The notes beneath the pieces are model-generated. The model saw only the letters and a list, made by a program, of their open reading frames with translations. It made no database searches and was not told the origin of the DNA. The position numbers and the translations under genes were made by a program. A stretch of DNA of 64,000 nucleotides. Origin: Pelobates cultripes (Eukaryota; Chordata; Amphibia; Anura; Pelobatidae). Shown here in pieces: positions 1 to 9,904 of this stretch (position 1 is its first letter; every line of letters begins with the position of its first letter). Location of the stretch: contig OW240915.1 in assembly GCA_933207985.1 (NCBI GenBank), positions 114,385,732 through 114,449,731 of the forward strand, given 5' to 3'.

Positions 1-190
1 TCTGGTCTATAACAATTCCCAAATTCCTTTTGTGTTTTGTTATCCCTATTTTACTACCATTTAGGATGTAAATTGCTTGTGCATTCTTTACCCAAAAGTG
101 CATAACAATGCATTTTTCTACATTCAATTTCATCTCCATTTGAGTGCCCAGTCCCATAAACTATCTATATCTGTAATGATATTGATGTTA
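1..190. repeat. Interspersed repeat, probably antisense LINE debris
   Basis: I recognise the flavour of a repeat that is common in amphibian genomes (a segment ending in the motif catttgagtgcccagtcc). It reads as antisense non-LTR retrotransposon material. No open frame survives and neither end of the element is in view, so the family is inference only. Confidence 0.3.
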
Positions 191-329
191 CAAAGTTTTG
201 GAGTCCAGTAGCCAGATCAGCAATGTTTTCTGCCAGAGGTAGCCACTCGTTACCCAGGTGGTTGAGCCCCTGAGCCTTGAGTGGCCTTCTGGTCTTAAGC
301 AGAGATGGGAGACTGGAACAGAAAGATGA

Positions 330-520
330 TAATCGTAGTGAGGCAAGCCGAGGTCAGTGGGAAGGAGAAGCAGCAAAGTCAAAACAGTCCAAATTCAGCA
401 ACAGGAAGGAGAAACAGGAACACACTTGATTAGAGAGTACAGGAACCACAATAATCTGGCAAAGGTACAGAGACAGGAAGTGGCTTTTATAGGCCAAGAA
501 CCAGACACCTGACCAGACAC
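330..520 (-). repeat. Interspersed repeat with gccgaggtc motif, copy 1
   Basis: This stretch carries 'agccgaggtcagtgg', followed by purine-rich text and 'gtggcttttataggccaag'. Similar wording (gccgaggtca, then cagag/aacgataa-type text) recurs at 2870-3068 and at 47850-48110. On the minus strand, tataaaagccac looks like a TATA box, so a degenerate LTR read from the minus strand is possible. No coding sequence is visible. Confidence 0.3.
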
Positions 521-589
521 AGCTGAAGAGAGTTGTCACTGATAACCTTGACTCTACAAGCAATGGTATAAGATCTCAGGTAAAGTTGC

Positions 590-690
590 AAAAGGCAGGC
601 TGGTGTACTGGTAAGGAAAAGGTTTAGCACCATGTAAACCAGGGTTCGAAACCCAGCAGAGTCAGTTCCTCACAATATCTCTCTGCACCA
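590..690 (+). repeat. tRNA-derived SINE head or tRNA pseudogene
   Basis: There is a perfect RNA polymerase III B box, ggttcgaaacc, at 643-653. An A-box-like stretch, tggtgtactggtaagg, begins at 601, about 42 bases upstream, which is the spacing seen in tRNA genes. I could not close a clean acceptor stem, so this is more likely the head of a tRNA-derived SINE than a working tRNA. The sequence after it merges with LINE-like DNA, as expected if the SINE borrows a LINE 3' end. Confidence 0.45.
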
Positions 691-840
691 AAGCAGGTCC
701 ATGCTGTTGTTCTCCCTTGCCTTGACTACTGCAATACCCTTCTCAGTGGTCTTACGTGTTCCCAGATTGCACCGCTGCAATGTATAATGAATGCGGGGGC
801 CAGGCTTATTTTCCTGTCTCCTCGCACCTCCCCACCACAA
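690..840 (+). pseudogene. L2/CR1-type LINE reverse transcriptase C-terminus remnant
   Basis: The plus-strand translation contains LDYCNTLLSGL followed by IAPLQCIMNAGARL. The pattern LDYCN(T/A)LL ... LQ..QNAAARL is a hallmark just after the reverse transcriptase domain of L2 and related non-LTR retrotransposons. Only about 40 residues are present. The frame runs on into unrelated DNA at about 840, so this is a fragment without activity. Confidence 0.6.
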
Positions 841-859
841 CGGGTGACCGGATTCCTAA

Positions 860-1060
860 ACATGAGCCAAAAGCACGCTCCCACCCCAGAGGCTACAATG
901 GGGCAAAAAAATAAAAAATTCTGCCCACCGGTGGCATACAAACAAGCCGACATCAGGCTCTCGTTCGAGAGGCCTACACTGCCGACACTGACCAAAATGG
1001 TGCCGGAGGCGCGCAACGAAGAGGAGGCCTCAGAGGACTCTCAGGTAGATGGTCTCGCGA
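860..1060 (+). pseudogene. Possible L1 ORF1 N-terminal fragment
   Basis: A plus-strand frame from the ATG at 862 gives a basic start (MSQKHAPTPEATMGQKNKK) and then an acidic stretch rich in E, D and S. This charge pattern resembles the start of ORF1 proteins of frog L1-like elements. There is no coiled coil or RNA-binding domain to confirm it. The frame leaves the likely element at about 1060. Confidence 0.3.
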
Positions 1061-1345
1061 CCCTACAGGACTCTCAGTCCTGGAGGTACAACCAACATTT
1101 TATTGGCCACACACGGCTTTTATACATAACCCCATGCAAGAGGTGTACCACATAATCCTACAAGGTTACATCCCAGGATCCTCCCACTCCCTGTGGGCTC
1201 TAGCGCGGGAAGGGACTCCGTTCCCTTTGCACAGGGTTTCCCACCTCAGCTGCCAGGGGGTCTTCTTCCCAGGAATGTTACATTAACACAGGAACAGCTT
1301 ACACCTACCTAGGATACCTGTCACCACAGGTCCCTCCAATATGTC
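1060..1345 (-). repeat. LTR-like segment, minus orientation
   Basis: Read on the minus strand, it contains tataaaagccgtgtgtgg followed within about 15 bases by caataaaatgttgg. That is a TATA box and poly(A) signal in the compact arrangement seen around the U3-R boundary of an LTR. The other LTR and any terminal duplication were not found, so this could be a solo LTR or chance. Confidence 0.3.
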
Positions 1346-1512
1346 ACACCCCATATTGCACTTACAGATGTCATAATGTGTTAACTCATATATGATGTTG
1401 TTGATTCATCGTCTTATTACCTTACTATTCTAATACCGCGATAAAGTTGTATTTTGTGTGTGCGACCAATAAACCCAATAAAATACATATTAAAAAAGAA
1501 AAAAAAAAAACC
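1345..1512 (+). repeat. 3' end of a LINE with A-rich tail
   Basis: The segment ends in two overlapping poly(A) signals (ccaataaacccaataaaat) and an A-rich run up to about 1510. This is typical for the plus-strand 3' end of an L1-like LINE. No coding sequence precedes it, so it is a short 5'-truncated piece. Confidence 0.4.
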
Positions 1513-2330
1513 TTTCAAGTACATTCCCAACTGCAGAAGGTAAGCTCACATATCTATAATTGCCAGGTAAGCATTTTTAACCTTTTTTTTTTTTTATGTT
1601 TTATTTTTGCAGTGCATAAAATGAGTACATTTTGGCTCGAGGTACCCCAACGGCAGTCCTCTGGCAACTTTTCAAGCTCAACATTTGAAGTGAAAGACAG
1701 GTTGCATCATAGTGAGTTTGGGTATGTTATGTGTCTTAATGAGTGATACTATGCCGCTCACATACAGAGCCTGTCCCACAGGTGTGAGGGTGTCAAAACT
1801 GTGTAAGTCAGGAGTGATTGTAGAGTGCACTTGTAGCTGGCTCAGAGTAATGAATGCGGGAGAGTTAGAGAGTGGTGATCAGCTCGCAAGTGTCAGGTGT
1901 CATGTGGGCCGCGAGAGGTGCCCTTAGGTAGTAATGGGGAGTGCAAAGTGTGTGAGTATAGCATATCAATTAATAACGGTATGGTGTAGCCCTTAGTCCG
2001 GCATGGTGGGTATTGTGCTCAGGGTCGCAGGGTATCGTCCACCCATGCCTCTGCTCGGTGTAGCTGTCGTTGCTCAGCCGATACCAGCTCTGGAGGCTCG
2101 CCGGTTGCGTTGGAATCGTAGGTATGGAGAGTTACCCAGCAAGCTGTCTTCTCTGCCGGGGCATAAGGGTGCTGTCCGGCCGTGTCTCGGTTTTAATTCT
2201 GGCTGTGTAGATGTGGGGAGGCATCCTGCGGGATAACTGCCCGGACCAACCCGACCCGAGGCCACTGCACCACCAGCACCACATCCTAAGGGAACTCCGA
2301 CCCTCCTAAACACCGCACCCATACCCACCA
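1513..2330. other. No gene recognised
   Basis: Short frames here have no recognisable domains. The half after about 1960 becomes GC-richer and leads into the hairpin cluster downstream, so it may be the outer part of the same mobile element. Confidence 0.4.
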
Positions 2331-2339
2331 CCTCTTACC

Positions 2340-2720
2340 TTATTGGGCCTGGCAGACAGGCCACACCGGAAGAGGCGGCTCTCTAATTAGGCGGTTTAGG
2401 TGGCCGGGGCCTCGCGGCCACCTAAACCGCCTGTGGGCAGACTGTGTCGGGTCCTCGGTCAGTGGCCGAGGACCCAACACCAGGAGGGGGCCCGGCGGCT
2501 TGCCCGGTAGGCCGCCGGGTGCGAGGCCCCTCCTGGCTGCCAGGCCAGCAACTGCAGACACCGGTCGCAGCTTAGCAGTGAGCAGAGCTGCAGACCATGT
2601 GTCTCGAGAGAACTGGCCAATCAGAGCGTTGCCGCAGGTTACCATGGCAACGCTCTGATGGTCTCGCGAGATTACATGGTCTGCAGCTGCAGACCGGAAA
2701 TGACGAAACTGGACCCTACA
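2340..2720. repeat. GC-rich cluster of long hairpins (likely MITE core)
   Basis: Four inverted repeats follow one another: (1) ggcggtttaggtggcc with its complement ggccacctaaaccgcc, at about 2389-2431; (2) gggtcctcggtcagtggccgaggaccc at about 2449-2475; (3) cccggcggcttgcccggtaggccgccggg at about 2491-2519; (4) gcagaccatgt, paired with acatggtctgc around cagagcgttgcc/ggcaacgctctg, at about 2588-2690. This is the structure of a foldback or MITE-type element. The fourth hairpin shares its core with palindromes near 20.0 kb and 61.7 kb. Confidence 0.55.
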
Positions 2721-2869
2721 GGACGAGCAGCTTACCCAGATCGCTGGCACTCACTCCCCCAAAGTCACCTCCTCCACCATAAGCCCCTGGTTTCGTTATG
2801 TTTTGTTTTGATTTGCTTTTGTCAGGATTACAGTATGATCCAGCACGTAGAACTGTGTAACACAGAACA
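2721..2869. other. Unassigned spacer
   Basis: A short stretch between the hairpin cluster and the next repeat. No feature is recognised. Confidence 0.4.
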
Positions 2870-3068
2870 CTAATAGGTAACGTATACCGGGCCTTAGAAT
2901 GGCTGGACTAACGTACCAAAGAATAGTCAGGAATAGCCGAGGTCAGGGGACACAGAAAGGAACACAACGATAAAGGAGGTCAGAGGTCAGGGGTACCAGA
3001 AAACAGAGAAGCCAATAACAATGCTAAAGTCAAATAACCAGAATAAGGAACGCGCTCTCGGACAACCA
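2870..3068 (-). repeat. Interspersed repeat with gccgaggtc motif, copy 2
   Basis: It contains 'ccgggccttagaatggctgg', 'agaatagtcagg' and 'agccgaggtcagg', closely matching the order of motifs at 47925-48030 (ccggtccttagaatggccgg, agaatagtcaagg, agccgaggtc). The Gmr1-like retrotransposon has inserted at or near its right end. Confidence 0.45.
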
Positions 3069-3073
3069 CTAGG

Positions 3074-4128
3074 TGTGAAGAAACCCCCCTATTCCCTATG
3101 TGATTTACAGTATGCATTCCCTCTTTATTCTCTATGTACTGCCTATTGCATTCGGTAGATGAAATTACCGAACCGGGACCACCCTCTAGCTCATTAAACA
3201 TCAAAGGTTTAGGTGAAATTGCTACCTCTGTCTGTGCGGCCAGCGTTCGTTAGTCGAACGCCACGTGGCAGAGAAAACCAAGGCCATCTTTGTTCATGCG
3301 AACAAAGGCAGCGGGACCTGGTCGTCGAGTGCATGGAACTGTTTTATGGACACTCGACTTCCCAAACACCGGTACCAAACAGACGAACGCTGGAACTCTA
3401 TTTACCGAATAGCTAGAAGAGCGCTATTCGGTACTTTGGTGACTTCGACAGAGGGGCACGAACGCTGCTAGGAGCCAGAGGGATCCATTCGGTACTTTTC
3501 TTCATTTTTATGTTTTTCGAAAGTGACTGGCAAAACCCACCATATTCGTGGAACAGTTTTGGGCATGCAGCCCAGGGTGAGCCGGTCACACAAGACTTCC
3601 ATAAAATTTGCGAACCCCTGAACCGATCTGGGTGAAATTCGAATATGTTGGTCACCCAGATCAGGGCTATCAGTGGTCACATAATTTATGGGGATACCCC
3701 CAGTATAAAGGCGTGTTGTGAAAGTTGGGGAAAAAGTCATTTTTCAGCCCGGAGATAATTAAGTTACTGTTTTATCAGACTAAATTATCTCCTGTGCTAG
3801 GGGTGGGAATTGTAGGTGTGTGTTAACATTTTACTGTTTATGATTGGTTATTGTTTGACCCTCCCTGAGGGCTGTCCCCTTGCATGGGGACTTGCATAAA
3901 AGCTGTGTGCACCCATTAAAGGACAGTTCATTTTGTACCCTTCTTCTTGACTTCGTCTGATGTTTGGGGATTTGTGTGTTTCACTGAGGGAATTATCTGG
4001 TGAGACTATTGGAATTACTATAGGATTCGTCTACCCTAATTACTGAACGGAGGGCTATAATCACTAAGGCTCTGGCGGTTCGGGAGGAAACTACCGAATG
4101 AGGTTTAAATATACTTGGTTTCCTTACA
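3074..4128 (+). repeat. 5' LTR of Gmr1-type element
   Basis: Starts TG, ends CA, length 1055. A TATA-like cataaaag at 3895-3902 and a poly(A) signal attaaa at 3915-3920 mark the probable U3/R area. It is aligned end to end with the LTR at 8405-9459. Confidence 0.9.
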
Positions 4129-4130
4129 AC

Positions 4131-4148
4131 TGGTGGCAAGCGGCGGGA
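4131..4148 (+). promoter_or_regulatory. Primer binding site candidate
   Basis: Two bases after the LTR, the sequence TGGTGGCAAGCGGCGGG begins with the TGG expected to pair with the CCA end of a tRNA primer. The second Gmr1-type element has a related TGGCGGCAGCTGGTGGG at the same place. I do not assign the tRNA. Confidence 0.6.
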
Positions 4149-4189
4149 TTGGAATCCCGAACGGACGTTTCAAACAAGCAAAGGAATGA

Positions 4190-5080
4190 ATGGCTCAGCA
4201 GTACCAGTGACTTAAGAGAACCACGCTAAAGGATTTACTGGAAGCTCGAGGCGTAGTGGCAAGTAACAAAACAAAAGCCACGTTAATTGCAGAGCTGTTA
4301 CAGAGCAACAGAACCAGCACTACAGAAAATGAGATGCAGAAGGACATCAGATGGATGCTCAGTTTATTGGGACCTAATCCAGCAACAGAGGCGGTTCTGC
4401 AGGTCATGGCACAAGCCAGGCAATCGCAGAAGGAGCGAGATGACAGAGACAGGCCGCTGCAGGGGGATTTGCTACACTCCCCGGGAAGTACAAGTGACCT
4501 AGCAAGGAAGGTAAATTATGCTGCATTTAAAATTTTTAATGACAATGATATGGAAATTGATAGTTATCTGCAGGATTTTGAAAACAGGAAGGGATTCCTA
4601 TACTGAATGGGCATTCCTGCTACACAGGGCAGGCCGAAATTGGATGAAGGGCTGCCAAGCAACCACCCTGGAGGATGCCTTGCAACTCATCCTATTGGAA
4701 CAATTTTTTAATCATATGGCAGATGACATTAAAGACTAGGTGAAAGACAGGAAACCTAAAACTGTGGAGGAGGCAGCCAGATTAGCAGATGAGCACCAGG
4801 ATAACAGGAGGCGAGAACAAGGGGTGAGCCGACTGGCTTTTAAGCTTCCCTATTCAGCACCAACACCGGCTGCACCACATAGAGCTCCCCTAAGTAACCC
4901 GCCACACAGCTCAGCAGCAGCACCATGACCCCCTGCAGTGTGTCATTACTGCAAACAACCGGGACACTATAAAAATCAGTGCCCTCGTTTGAACCGGGGA
5001 AGTTGGGAAAGGCAACCTCCACAGAAACAACCCAGGGCCGCTGCTCATTGTGTACAGCAGGAGAGTGCACCTTTTTCCCT
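4190..5080 (+). pseudogene. gag: Gag of Gmr1-type element, broken
   Basis: Nucleocapsid/capsid precursor of the retrotransposon. The start ATG at 4190 is followed six codons later by TGA (4208). The next segment (to 4606) has a SAP-like helix pair (LKDLLEARGVVASNKTKATL). After a frame change, a capsid C-terminal segment (about 4650-4800) reads LEDALQLILLEQFFNHM..., then DRKPKTVEEAARLADEH, which is SCAN-domain-like. A TAG at 4737-4739 interrupts it. A CCHC zinc knuckle, CHYCKQPGHYKNQC, lies at 4941-4982. At least three lesions make it non-functional. The SCAN resemblance fits the published view that the vertebrate SCAN domain came from a Gmr1-like capsid. Confidence 0.8.
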
Positions 5081-5629
5081 AACCACAAAGAACAGTGGAG
5101 TGTGTTACACGAGGTCAACCCCGTGCAAGCGGGAGGCGACAGCCGGGACCACCACCGTCAGTGGATTACAGTAGACGGGGTGGGGGCCCGAGCTTTGAGA
5201 GACTCTGGGGCCACGTTAACCGTGGTACAACCACACACTGTCAAGGCCCAGACTCACACTGGTCGCACTGTGGCTGTAAGAGTAGCTGGGGGTGCCATCC
5301 ACAAATTACCTACAGCCAAGGTCCTTGTGGATTGGGGCTCAGGATCAAAACAATTGGAGGTCGGCATTATGGAGGAGCTGCCAGCCGAAGTACTGTTGGG
5401 GAATGATGTGGGCTGTTTAACCTCCCAATTAGCAAGAGGCACTTCGTCCGAAGCCTACCCGGTTACCACCCGAGCTCAAGCCAGACTGGAGGCACCGCTG
5501 CACTCTGAGGAAACCCAGGAAGGAGTTGAAATACCCCCTTTACCCGACCCCCCTTCCCCGTTCTGGGATACGCCCCAGGGGTTCGAGCAGGAACAAAGAA
5601 CAGACCCCACTCTTGACGGAAGGCAGTAG
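4979..5629 (+). pseudogene. pro: Retroviral-type aspartic protease of Gmr1-type element
   Basis: Cleaves the Gag-Pol polyprotein in such elements. The frame contains the active-site motif RALRDSGATLTVV (about 5188-5224) and a downstream VLLGNDVG motif (about 5389-5412) in place of the usual hydrophobic-G-R/N flap-associated motif. The frame stops at 5629. It lies in a different frame from the integrase that follows. The catalytic DSG triad is intact, but expression would depend on the damaged gag. Confidence 0.75.
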
Positions 5630-5652
5630 ATGGTAATAGGGGAGACAACCCA

Positions 5653-6850
5653 CACGAAAGGTTTGAGTGGCACAAGGGACTGCTGTATAGGGTGACAGAT
5701 GGGGCGGGACACAGGACCGCGCAGGTTACTAAAAGGCAGCTAGTAGTACCCCGCAAGTATCGGGCCGAGTTATTAAGACTCAGCCATGATATTTCCCTAT
5801 CAGGACATTTGGGGGTTAAGAAAACCAGAGACCGGTTGACCCAAACCTTCTTCTGGCCCAGAGTCACGCAAGACCTTAAATATTACTGTAGGACATGTGA
5901 CATTTGCCAAAAAATAGGGAAACGGGGTGACCACCAGAAAGCTAAACTCCACCCGTTACCCATTATAGAAGAACCTTTCCACCGAGTAGCGGTGGACTTA
6001 ATAGGACCCCTCAGCCGGCTCAGTGAGTCTGGCAAAAAGTTTATCCTTACCGTAGTGGACTATGCCACTAGGTACCCTGAAGCCGTAGCCCTACCCAATA
6101 TAGAGGCAGAGACCGTGGCTGAGGCCCTGGTCAAAATATTTTCCCGAGTAGGTTTTCCCCAGGAGATCCTATCCGACCGACGGACTCAGTTCACAGCTCT
6201 CCTGACACAGCAACTGTGGCAGAGCTGTGGAGTGAAAGCCCTATTTAGCGCTCCCTATCACCCCCAGACCAATGGACTCTGTGAACGTTTTAATGGCACT
6301 CTCAAGCAAATGCTAAAAACATTCGCAGAGTCCTGCAGGAATTGGGAAAGGTATCTTCCCCATCTTCTGTTTGCCTACCGTGAAGTGCCCCAGGCATCCA
6401 CGGGGTTTTCCCCCTTCGAACTCCTGTTCGGGAGAAAGGTTCGGGGCCCCCTGGATCTCGTACGGGAACACTGGAGGGCAACACGGATGATGGGGGAGTC
6501 CCTATCGTTCAGTACGTTCTGGAGTTCCGCGACCGACTGCGGACCCTCACTGAATCAGTTCGGGAGAATCTGCAGGTGGCTCAGGACTACCAGAAGAAGT
6601 GGTATGACAGGGGTGCCCAAGATAGGGTCTTAGACATAGGCCAGAAAGTGCTAGCCTTGAGACCCGCAAAGAAAGATAAGCTGCAGATGGCCTGGCAGGG
6701 GCCCTTTAAGGTGGTAGAGCGGATAAGTGATACCACCTACATTGTGAGTAAATGTTCAGATGAAAGGCTGACCAAAGCCTTTCATGTAAACATGCTCAAA
6801 CCGTATTACGAGAGAACGGAAGATGTGGGCGCAGTATGTGCACCCTCCTC
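5653..6850 (+). pseudogene. int: Integrase of Gmr1-type element, upstream of RT
   Basis: Inserts element DNA into the host genome. The order is an N-terminal HHCC zinc-binding region (HDISLSGHLG ... CRTCDICQK, about 5787-5910); a catalytic core with D in VAVDLIGPL (about 5986-6012), D in LSDRRTQF and E in NGLCERFNGTL (about 6270-6305); and a GPY/F module (MAWQGPFKVVERI, about 6690-6725) ending HVNMLKPYYER. A frameshift near 6475 separates the core from the C-terminal module. LSDRRTQF has R where most families have G. The position before reverse transcriptase is the diagnostic oddity of this element. Confidence 0.85.
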
Positions 6851-7680
6851 AGAAGATAGTGAGGGACTTCCCCTCCCCGATCTGTTAGACCCCTCACCTT
6901 GTAGTATTGACCAGGTAAGCCTAGGTCAGAACCTCAAACCCCTAGAGCGAGGGGAAGCATCGCAACTGCTCCAGGAATACCAGGACATGTTTTCCGCCAT
7001 CCCAGGCTATACCTCCGCTGCGGTACACCGGGTAGAAACCCAGGGAGAAATGCTGCTATGGCAGCAGCCCTATTGTATTCCTGAGGCAGTTCGTGAAAGT
7101 ATGCTAGCGGAAATCAGAGACATGCTCAAGTTAGGGGTAATAGAACCCTCTCAAAGTCCTTGGGCATCTCCGGTAGTACTAGTACCGAAGTGCGACGGCA
7201 CCACGCGCTTCTGTGTAGACTATCGGAGGCTCAACGATCGCAGCATAACGGATGCCTGCCCGATGCACAGAATAGATGAGTTGCTAGACCGTATGGCTGG
7301 GGGCAATTACTTGACCACCCTGGACTTGTGCAATGGGTACTGGCAGATCCCCCTGGAGACTGCAGCCATACCCAAGTCGGCATTCGTCACTCCTTTTGGG
7401 CTTTACCAATTCAAGGTTATGCCCTTTGGGATGAAGAATGCTCCGGCTACCTTTCAGCGGATGGCTGACAGGCTCCTGGAGGGGCTCTAGGACTTCGCAT
7501 GTGCGTATTTAGACGATATTGCTGTCTACAGCCGCACATGGGGGGATCACCTGGGCCACGTATCCAGGGTGCTCGATCGAATTCACCAGGCAGGGCTTAC
7601 CTTAAAGCCTGACAAATGTCATGTTGGTATGGCTGAGGTACAGTACCTCGGCCCAGGGTAGGTTCAGGTAAACAGCGGCC
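6851..7680 (+). pseudogene. rt: Reverse transcriptase of Gmr1-type element
   Basis: Copies element RNA into DNA. Visible blocks in order are LKLGVIEPSQSPWASPVVLVPK, TRFCVDYRRLN, YLTTLDLCNGYWQIPL, AFVTPFGLYQFKVMPFGMKNAPATFQR, and YLDDIAVYS with the catalytic DD (about 7510-7535). A TAG at 7488-7490 interrupts the frame just before YLDD, and a frameshift near 7660 separates it from the RNase H part. The fingers-palm order is normal, and only its place after integrase is unusual. Confidence 0.85.
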
Positions 7681-7689
7681 TGAGCCTGC

Positions 7690-8323
7690 CAAAGTAGAGG
7701 CCATAGCGAACTGGCCCCAACCCCGGACCAAAACCCAGGTCTTAGCCTTTTTAGGAACAGCCGGGTATTACCGGAAATTTGTCCTCGAGTATAGCGCCCT
7801 GGCCAAACCCCTCACTGACCTCACCAAAAAGGCCCTCTCCAAACAGGTCACCTGGACCCCAGAGTGCGTGGAAGCATTCCAGAAAGTGAAAGCGGCATTA
7901 AGTGAGGCTCCTGTGTTGGCAGCACCCGACCACTCTAAACAATTTCTTGTCCACACAGATGCCTCCATGTTTGGGCTGGGAGCTGTGTTAAGCCAGGTGG
8001 GAGACGATGGCATGGAACGCCCGGTGGCCTACCTCAGCCGTAAACTTTTGCCCAGAGAGGTCAGCTATGCCACCGTGGAGAAAGAGTGCCTAGCCCTAGT
8101 GTGGGCGCTTAAGAAACTTCAACCTTATTTGCACGGCCGGCCATTTACTCTTATGACAGATCATAACCCGCTGGTGTGGTTAAATCAGGTGGCTGACGAC
8201 AATCCCAGACTATTGCGGTGGAGCCTAGCACTTCAACCATACAATTTCACCATGCAGTACCGTCCAGGCAAACAAAATGGTAATGCAGACAGTCTGTCCC
8301 GCCAAACCGACCTGGATGTTTAA
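7690..8323 (+). pseudogene. rh: RNase H of Gmr1-type element
   Basis: Degrades RNA in RNA:DNA hybrids during replication. The connection segment includes VLAFLGTAGYYRKFV and then VTWTPECVEAFQKVK. RNase H blocks are FLVHTDASMFGLGAVLSQ (catalytic D), VEKECLALVWALKKLQPYL (E), FTLMTDHNPLVWL (D), and the C-terminal GKQNGNADSLSRQ. The frame ends at 8323, about 80 bases before the 3' LTR. It is the last domain of pol, with nothing after it. The 3' part (from 8219) is the donor-like sequence found again inside the hAT remnant. Confidence 0.85.
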
Positions 8324-8391
8324 AAGACCTTTTCTCGGACATCCCCAAGCCAACCCGACAGGGTCTAGGCAGGTATGCCGACCTATGGACT

Positions 8392-8404
8392 TATAGGGGA
8401 GCAG
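8392..8404 (+). promoter_or_regulatory. Polypurine tract before 3' LTR
   Basis: The sequence taggggagcag directly precedes the TG of the 3' LTR, where plus-strand DNA synthesis would be primed. Confidence 0.6.
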
Positions 8405-9459
8405 TGTGAAGAAACCCCCCTATTCCCTATGTGATATACAGTATGCATTCCCTCTTTATTCTCTATGTACTGCCTATTGCATTCGGTAGATGAAACTACT
8501 GAACCGGGACCACCCTCTGGCTCATTAAACATCAAAGGTTTAGGTGAAATTGCTACCTCTGTCTGTGTGGCCAGCGTTCGTTAGTCGAACGCCACGTGGC
8601 AGAGAAAACCGCGGCCATCTTTGTTCATGCGAACAAAGGCAGCGGGACCTGGTCGTCGAGTGCATGGAACTGTTTTACGGACACTCGACTTCCCGAACAC
8701 CGGTCCCAAACAGGCGAACACTGGAACTCTATTTACCGAATAGCTAGAAGAGCGCTATTCGGTACTTTGGTGACTTCGACAGAGGGGCACGAACGCTGCT
8801 AGGAGCCAGAGGGATCCATTCGGTACTTTTCTTTGTTTTTATGTTTTTCGAAAGTGACCGGCAAAACCCACCAAATTCATGGAACTGTTTTGGGCATGCA
8901 GCCCAGGGTGAGCCGGTCACACAAGACTTCCATAAAATTTGCGAACCCCTGAACCGATCTGGGTGAAATTCGAATATGTTGGTCACCCAGATCAGGGCTA
9001 TCAGTGGTCACATAATTTATGGGGATACCCCCAGTATAAAGGCGTGTTGTGAAAGTTGGGGAAAAAGTCATTTTTCAGCCCGGAGATAATTAAGTTACTG
9101 TTTTATCAGACTAAATTATCTCCTGGGCTAGGGGAGGGAATTGTAGGTATGTGTTAACATTTTACTGTTTATGATTGGTTATTGTTTGACCCTCCCTGAG
9201 GGCTGTCCCCTTGCATGGGGACTTGCATAAAAGCTGTGTGCACCCATTAAAGGACAGTTCATTTTGTACCCTTCTTCTTGACTTCGGCTGATGTTTGGGG
9301 ATTTGTGTGTTTCACTGAGGGAATTATCTGGTGAGACTATTGGAATTACTATAGGATTCGTCTACCCTAATTACCGAACGGAGGGCTATAATCACTAAGG
9401 CTCTGGCGGTTCGGGAGGAAACTACCGAATGAGGTTTAAATATACTTGGTTTCCTTACA
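8405..9459 (+). repeat. 3' LTR of Gmr1-type element
   Basis: 1055 bp, matching the 5' LTR end to end with about 20 differences by eye. TATA-like cataaaag at 9226-9233 and attaaa at 9246-9251. Followed by the target duplication ctagg. Confidence 0.9.
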
Positions 9460-9584
9460 CTAGGGAAACCATGAGAGGAAAGGTATTTTTTAGGCTTAAA
9501 TACCTGCTTACCTATTCTGATTGGCTGAAATAGTTCTTTGACCCCAAAATGTAGGCTAGCTGACACCTCTTAACGTTGATCTTT

Positions 9585-9885
9585 GTTTATCAGATAACTC
9601 CCTTATTTGTTATCCTTATGTGCCATATTTAAGGACACCAAATAAGGATAAGGGAGCTATCTGCTAAACAGCACCCTAATTTGGTATCTTTAAATATGGA
9701 AATCTCACATAAGGACACCAATTTAGAGAATTATCAACTAAACAGCTAAAAGATCAATTTAAAAAAAACAAAAAACCTTTTCTTAATTTCAGTTGTTTAG
9801 TAGATAACGCCCTTATTTGTTATCCTTATGTGGGATTGCAATATTGAAGGACACCAAATAAGGGAGCTATGTACCAAACACATAC
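9585..9885. repeat. Palindromic MITE-like element
   Basis: The left part has cagataactcccttatttg and the right part caaataagggagctatgtac, so the ends are inverted. Each half also contains its own small hairpin around ttatccttatgtg / aaggacaccaaataagg. No coding sequence. The superfamily is not clear, since target duplications could not be read with confidence. Confidence 0.5.
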
Positions 9886-9904
9886 ACATTTATATACACA
9901 CACA

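Larger units (their letters stand above)
3074..9459 (+). mobile_element. Complete Gmr1-type (Ty3-like) LTR retrotransposon
   Basis: The ends are exact. Two 1055-bp LTRs begin TGTGAAGAAACC and end TTCCTTACA, and the whole is flanked by a perfect 5-bp target duplication, ctagg (3069-3073 and 9460-9464). The internal order is gag (SAP-like N-terminus, SCAN-like region, zinc knuckle), protease, integrase, GPY/F module, reverse transcriptase, RNase H, polypurine tract. Integrase before reverse transcriptase is the order of the Gmr1 group of deuterostome Ty3-like elements, whereas ordinary Ty3/gypsy elements place integrase last. By eye the LTRs differ at about 20 positions (about 98% identical), so insertion was fairly recent. 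Several stops and frameshifts in gag and pol mean this copy should not be autonomous. Confidence 0.9.

Noticed and set aside
593..665. Functional tRNA gene
   Set aside because: A and B boxes fit, but the acceptor and anticodon stems do not close cleanly, so it is reported as a SINE head.
3413..3740. Conserved open frames inside both LTRs (also 8744-9071), 64-90 codons, minus strand
   Set aside because: They recur because the LTRs are duplicates. No domain, and codon content is not convincing.
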